The notes beneath the pieces are model-generated. The model searched no databases and had not been told where the DNA came from. It saw nothing but the letters and a program-made list of their open reading frames with translations. Positions 45,200 through 64,000 of a stretch of DNA of 64,000 nt are shown here, piece after piece (within the stretch, counting starts at the first letter, position 1; the number at the start of each line of letters is the position of its first letter). The position numbers were made by a program, and so were the translations under genes. Origin of the DNA: Girardinichthys multiradiatus (lineage: Eukaryota > Chordata > Actinopteri > Cyprinodontiformes > Goodeidae); the NCBI RefSeq assembly GCF_021462225.1, contig NC_061800.1:10449002-10513001 (forward strand), given 5' to 3'.

Positions 45200-46740
45200 A
45201 AAAGCTCCGATACACTTTTCATTAGTGATATTAGGATTTTGTTATCGTTTATATAAATTATACATTTTTAAACCACCAAAAAGTTGAAACCCAGTAGATA
45301 AAACTAGCTTAGCTTTGTTAGCAAATGTCGTTTACCCAGCAGCCTTTGCGACGTAATTCACCATGTTTTTCCTGTCAAAATAAAATCTGTAAAACTGCGA
45401 TATAAGTAAATATAAAGTTACTATCCTGTGGCGCACCTTTTGTTAATAATAAATGTACATTGACAGTAAAAATTCAGCCGTGTCATGATATTGATTTCCA
45501 CCGCAGGACTTAAAAAAAAAAAACAGTTTTTAAATTCTGTCCGAAACATCTGCTTTGAGACCTTGTTCTGTTTGGGTTGATGACATCACCACAAGCACGA
45601 GAAACAGCTGGTCCGCTGCTGTTACTAAACCATGTTTAGTTAATGATAGACAAGCTACACTTTCCACAGATTCTGAAGTATTCAAGTTGCGGTTCAGTCA
45701 CAAGGGGGTTCAAGCTTAAGGTTTGAACCAGATTGATACTATTCATCCCCAAGCCATGACTCACAATGACGATTGTCTTCACAACTTTGATACTGATCTG
45801 TTTGTATTCATGTTTAATGTTTTCCAGCTGATTAGTTTTGTACATATTCGCCACGGGTAAAGTGAGTAATATTTGTCACTACAGAGACACTGCATGCAGT
45901 CTGAACTCATACTACTTTAGCGTACCTCAAAAACTTCTTTCCTACTGACTGTCGAGCTATAGCATTATTTTCTATTTCCCTCTGGTGTTGACTGGCATGA
46001 TGGTACAGGTTGTCCTGCTGATGCTTGCATGCTGGGGTTAACTGATAGGATTATAAGTCTGCCTGTCTGTCTGTAGATCATCTTCAGTGAAAGTAACCTA
46101 TGACCTGAGAGTGATCCAAAAGGAACGCCTTGACCATATCATGGGGTTTCTAATAACTTGACTCGAAATGAACTCTGAAGATCTGTAATTAAATCTGTCC
46201 ACTCCAGTCTGCCCTGGTCCTCTTCACAAACGGCTCTCATTCGACTCAGGCAATTTTTCTGCAACGTAGTACAATACAAGCGCTGGCCTTTGAAGAAGCC
46301 ATTTGCTCTAAAACGTGCAAAAGGAGAGAAAAGGAAATTAAAACCGATGATTTACAACAAAATAGCAAATAAAACATAAAAAGTGACCATGACATGTCTA
46401 GGGTTTTACTGATTTTACTGAGAAGTCTGTCTAGTAGTTTTAGGTCTGAAACTGTTCTGTTCATTTAAATGTTTTACTGCTAGTTTTAAAATCTCTCATG
46501 TTTTAATCAATACATCTTTCCATTAAGGGCTTTCTTTAAGATTTCCTCATTTTAACTCATGTAAGAGAGAAAAGTATAAGAATAAAATCAAATTGAAATG
46601 ATAGACAACACATGCTCATCGATACTTTGATTCTCAGTGGACTCTGGTGCCTAACATAAGGCTGACTGTATGTGCAGAAAAACTGTTTACTGACAGTAAA
46701 TCTGTGACACAAAGAGACAAGAAGAGAGGAAGGATGTTAA
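45200..46740. other. cnot11-abi2 intergenic, nothing recognised
   Basis: AT-rich sequence. I see no exon, RNA gene or named repeat here. Confidence 0.4.
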
Positions 46741-49700
46741 AACATTTATTAGTAATTTCCCTTTTCTTCTGTCTTACAAAACAACAATGTGCTCAGAGTT
46801 ATGATTTCGTTTTGAAATCTGAAGAACATGTTCCACTAGGAAGATGCAGCACACAGAGGGAACACCACAGAACAGGTATTAAAGGAACACCTGAAACAAA
46901 ACAAGGAACGAAGACATAATAGTTTCTAAAGTTAGACTGAAGCAAAATATTTCAGTTGAAAGATCTTCTCGCGGTCCAAATTCAATCTACCGCAAAAAGT
47001 GAGTTCACATCAGAAATTCTTTTCTCAAAAAAGCTTCAATCACAAAGAAATTAAACTTTTTTTCAAATACAAAAAATATTTAGCATTTATTCAAAAAAAA
47101 GCCCGGAAGCTAAAATATGATTATTACAGCTCATCTCTCCGCCTGCATTTTTCTTTAAAGGGATGCTGCAGGTGAAGTAAAATCCAGAGTAGCCAAGATG
47201 GTGTGAAGATCAGAAGACTAAAATGAGCTCCTATTGAATTTTGCATGGATTTTTCTTTTTAAAAAGAAAAGAATCATTAAAACACAGATATAGTTTTAAA
47301 GGTCCATATTCACACGGTTGGTTCTGATTCACACATAGATATCTGCATTCACATCACATCACACACATTTGGCACAGAATAAGTCCAAACCCTCCAGACC
47401 TCTGCTAAAGGGCCTGCATGACAACAGAACAGAAAACTGCCCAAGAATCAGACAGTAAAACAAGGTGATAAAACAGTAAAAAATACAGTATAAAGATAAA
47501 TGTTATGAAAAAATACATGTGTCAGTGATATATCAGGCATGCAGACAAGCACACTGTAAACGTTAAAACTGGTAACAGGTTCAGAATCTCCAACTGGCAA
47601 ATGGGTCAGGTTCACCTCGCTACAACATGATTGGAGAACAAAACCACAAAGACAGAAAGGCTCAGAGTTCATAAAAACACGCAGAAAGGTTCTGTTTTCT
47701 GATGCTTTTTACTATTAGCTTGAGGGCAAATTGTAACCTGGGCTCACAGCTTTTGTTGATGCTTCTTGGAAATAAGAAGTTTACTTTCTGCACTTTTTAA
47801 AAGGATAGAGAGGGAGCTGGTCCTGCAGAAAGGTCACTGATTAAACCATGCTAGGGGAAATGAAATCAATCACAAACTTTCCCTGCTTTGAGTATTTTAA
47901 TGTTTAAGTGCTATGCTGCCTAATCTTGGGTCGGTTTGTAATGTGTGACACGTTAAAAGTGCTGAAAAGGTGAAGCTCTGGCAGCCTAAACTCTGGACCT
48001 GTACAGTACCTTTTACCCGTCCGGCAGCTCATTACTCAAAGCGCTTCCTGCAGCAACAGGAGCAACTCGTTTTGTTCTCTGGTTTATCTGTTGATTTATC
48101 AGCTGATGCTGTGGTGAAACTTAGTGGGAATCACGGTTCAATTCAAGTTTTCATTTAAGCTATAATGTTAAGGGGAAATGACAGGATTACATTCATTTAA
48201 ATTTGTTTTGCAGAATCATTTATTCTGTGTTCAAATTCACTGGCTCACTTAGTGAAATCTTACTAATATTAATATTAACTGAACAGAAAAACACTTTCAG
48301 AAGCAGACCAAGCCCTGTGAAGGTCACGTTGCCAACATTAAATATCTGATTTCCCTCTGAAACGTTCCAACACACATGGTTCTCCTTTGGCACTTACTGC
48401 CCTCATGGTGAAATGTAAAAACACAGCAAATAAATCAAAAAGTTCCATTACAAAGTTAATACAGAGGAAACATAAAACAGACACAGACTAAACAGGAACA
48501 CTAGCGAAGTTCTTCACACACCTTCAAAAGGTCCAATAAATACTGCAGCTCTGCTGTTTTAGTCTCAGTAGACTAAAGCTTTACCGTCTTCATAGATGCT
48601 TACTTTTACGTTCAGGCCTAAATATAACTGGAACAATGAACCAAGGTAATTCAACAGTAATAAAGAGCAGAAGGCGGGGACATTTTTTTTAAATCTTTTA
48701 CAGCCTCGGCTGTCATTGCTTTCAACATAAATTCTGGATTTTATCAAACAAATCTCTAAATAAAAACACATTGTTTAACTAATACAACATTAGTACAGTA
48801 TATTTTACATTTTTTCATGTTACTACCACAAACGTCTACGTGTTTTATTAGGATTTTATCTGACCAACACCAGGTAGACTTGAATGTAAGGTAAAAGAAA
48901 AATGATAGATTTCAATAAATTTAACAACTGAAAATCTAAAAAACGTGGCATTGTTTCAGATTTAGTGCTCTTTTTGTTTTTTAAACAACTGATGAGGCGA
49001 ACATTAATAGTGACAACATCGGTAAAGAAACAGCACCTTGAAGACCAAGGAACACAGCAGAACGTTGTGTTGACGTTTAAGGCAGGGATAGATTTTAAAC
49101 AAGCTGGGAACATCTCAATGAGAACTCCCTGTCTCCATGGCAGAGAAGATGGTCCAGGTTGATGGTCCCAAATATTAAATGGTTCTCCTGGAGTTGTGCA
49201 CAGCTGGCAGAGACATCCCAACAAGATTGCTGCTGTAATAAATGTAAAAAGTGGTTCTACAAATAATGGACTCTGAGTAGCTGAATGCAAATGTTATCAT
49301 GTTATCTTCTCTTGTTATCATGTTTTGTTTGTCTATCAAGTAAAATCTCAATAAAATACAATAAAATATCTGGTTGTACTGTGAGAAAATGTGAAAAAGG
49401 TCATGAATACTTTTACCATGTCATGATCCTGAACTGATATATGAGATTACCTGTTATAACAGCCAGCTGTAGTTGTGGTAAAGACAAACAAAACACCCTC
49501 AGGAGCATTTCCACACTAGCATCCTCTACCATTAAACCTCTGTTTCTTATTGCTGTACAAGAGATGAAGGGCTTCCTGGAAACACTCTCATGTCTGTAAC
49601 CAAAGGGTTGGTGTCTGTAGCACCAAAATATTACTTCCACCACTTAAACCAGAAATAATGAATTACAACATTCTGATAAATGGGTTTATTCACAGCTAAA

Positions 49701-50051
49701 AGTTATTTATTGATTAGTAAAATGATTTAAAGCCTCATGTAGTTGACAGACTCCAAATCACCTGAAATCCACTCGGCTCTCAACAAGGTAAATGAAGTGC
49801 ACAGACTGTTCTGGAGATAATCTGGGAGATTAAAAATCTACATATAAGGCTTCATAGACCGCCAGTTTAATAAATAATCCTAATATTCCACTAAAATGAG
49901 CACTTCCTTGCTTGTGAGAGGTTTGTGTGAACCCAAAGAAGGAAAATATAAAAGTAGAACAAAGTCATCTTTATAGTTCAAGTTCAGACCAAAGAAACTG
50001 AACTGCAGATTGAATGAACTCCATCTGTGAGTGAGACACGGGGGGTTTTCC
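46740..50051 (-). other. Probable abi2 3' untranslated region and downstream
   Basis: There is no coding content after the abi2 stop codon. Mammalian ABI2 has a long 3' untranslated region, and AATAAA on this strand occurs at about 47084 and 46745, so the transcript may extend that far. A Tc1 remnant lies within it (48790-49410). The transcript end is not determinable by sequence alone. Confidence 0.35.
48790..49410 (+). mobile_element. Tc1-like transposon remnant
   Basis: 'tactaccacaaacgtctacg' with 'tgttttattaggattttatc' is a decayed Tc1 terminal repeat. The stretch around 'gaagaccaaggaacacagca' is the usual 5' region of old fish Tc1 copies. No transposase frame is left. Confidence 0.55.

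Positions 50052-64000
<13,949 letters not shown>

Noticed and set aside
48856..49290. 144-codon minus-strand frame
   Set aside because: It lies across a Tc1 remnant on the wrong strand with no transposase blocks.

Overview
The window is vertebrate nuclear DNA, and most probably from a teleost fish. It contains intron-rich genes with GT/AG splice sites whose proteins match vertebrate families. About a quarter or more of it is transposon debris typical of ray-finned fishes: Tc1/mariner elements, L2-, RTE- and Rex1-like LINEs, and a tRNA-derived SINE. I cannot name the species. A percomorph fish is a guess from the repeat types.

Layout. (1) 1-10182, + strand: the last six coding exons of nek5, a NIMA-related kinase whose catalytic part lies upstream of the window. 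They are preceded by 5.4 kb of repeat-filled intron, and the last intron carries a complete Tc1 transposon. (2) 13681-18548, - strand: a complete six-exon alg11, the mannosyltransferase of N-glycan precursor assembly. nek5 and alg11 converge and are also neighbours in human 13q14, which supports both names. (3) 18.6-25.4 kb: a transposon graveyard holding an RTE LINE, a Rex1-like LINE and Tc1 remnants. (4) 25.4-37.2 kb, + strand: a complete lcp1 (L-plastin) with 15 coding exons (619 aa), a probable non-coding first exon and a 5-kb first intron. (5) 39331-44691, - strand: a complete seven-exon cnot11 (444 aa), a CCR4-NOT subunit, with a second full-length Tc1 copy in intron 5. (6) 50052-64000, - strand: the last ten coding exons of abi2 (Abl interactor 2). 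This includes an 18-nt microexon, an exon whose acceptor directly abuts a long (TG)n tract, and the C-terminal SH3 domain. The gene runs off the right edge.

The genes are ordinary housekeeping or cytoskeletal loci and do not form one pathway. lcp1 (actin bundling) and abi2 (WAVE complex) both act on actin, but nothing in the sequence ties their regulation together. I found no undescribed system. The points most worth a second look are: a deleted second EF-hand loop in L-plastin; two Tc1 copies of identical length, one with an open transposase frame and one killed by a CpG-type nonsense change; the (TG)n tract at an abi2 3' splice site; replacement of the Abi2 poly-proline stretch; and an unassigned, strongly coding-like terminal exon inside an abi2 intron. 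Exon borders were derived by hand from splice signals, and reading-frame phases were checked across every junction.
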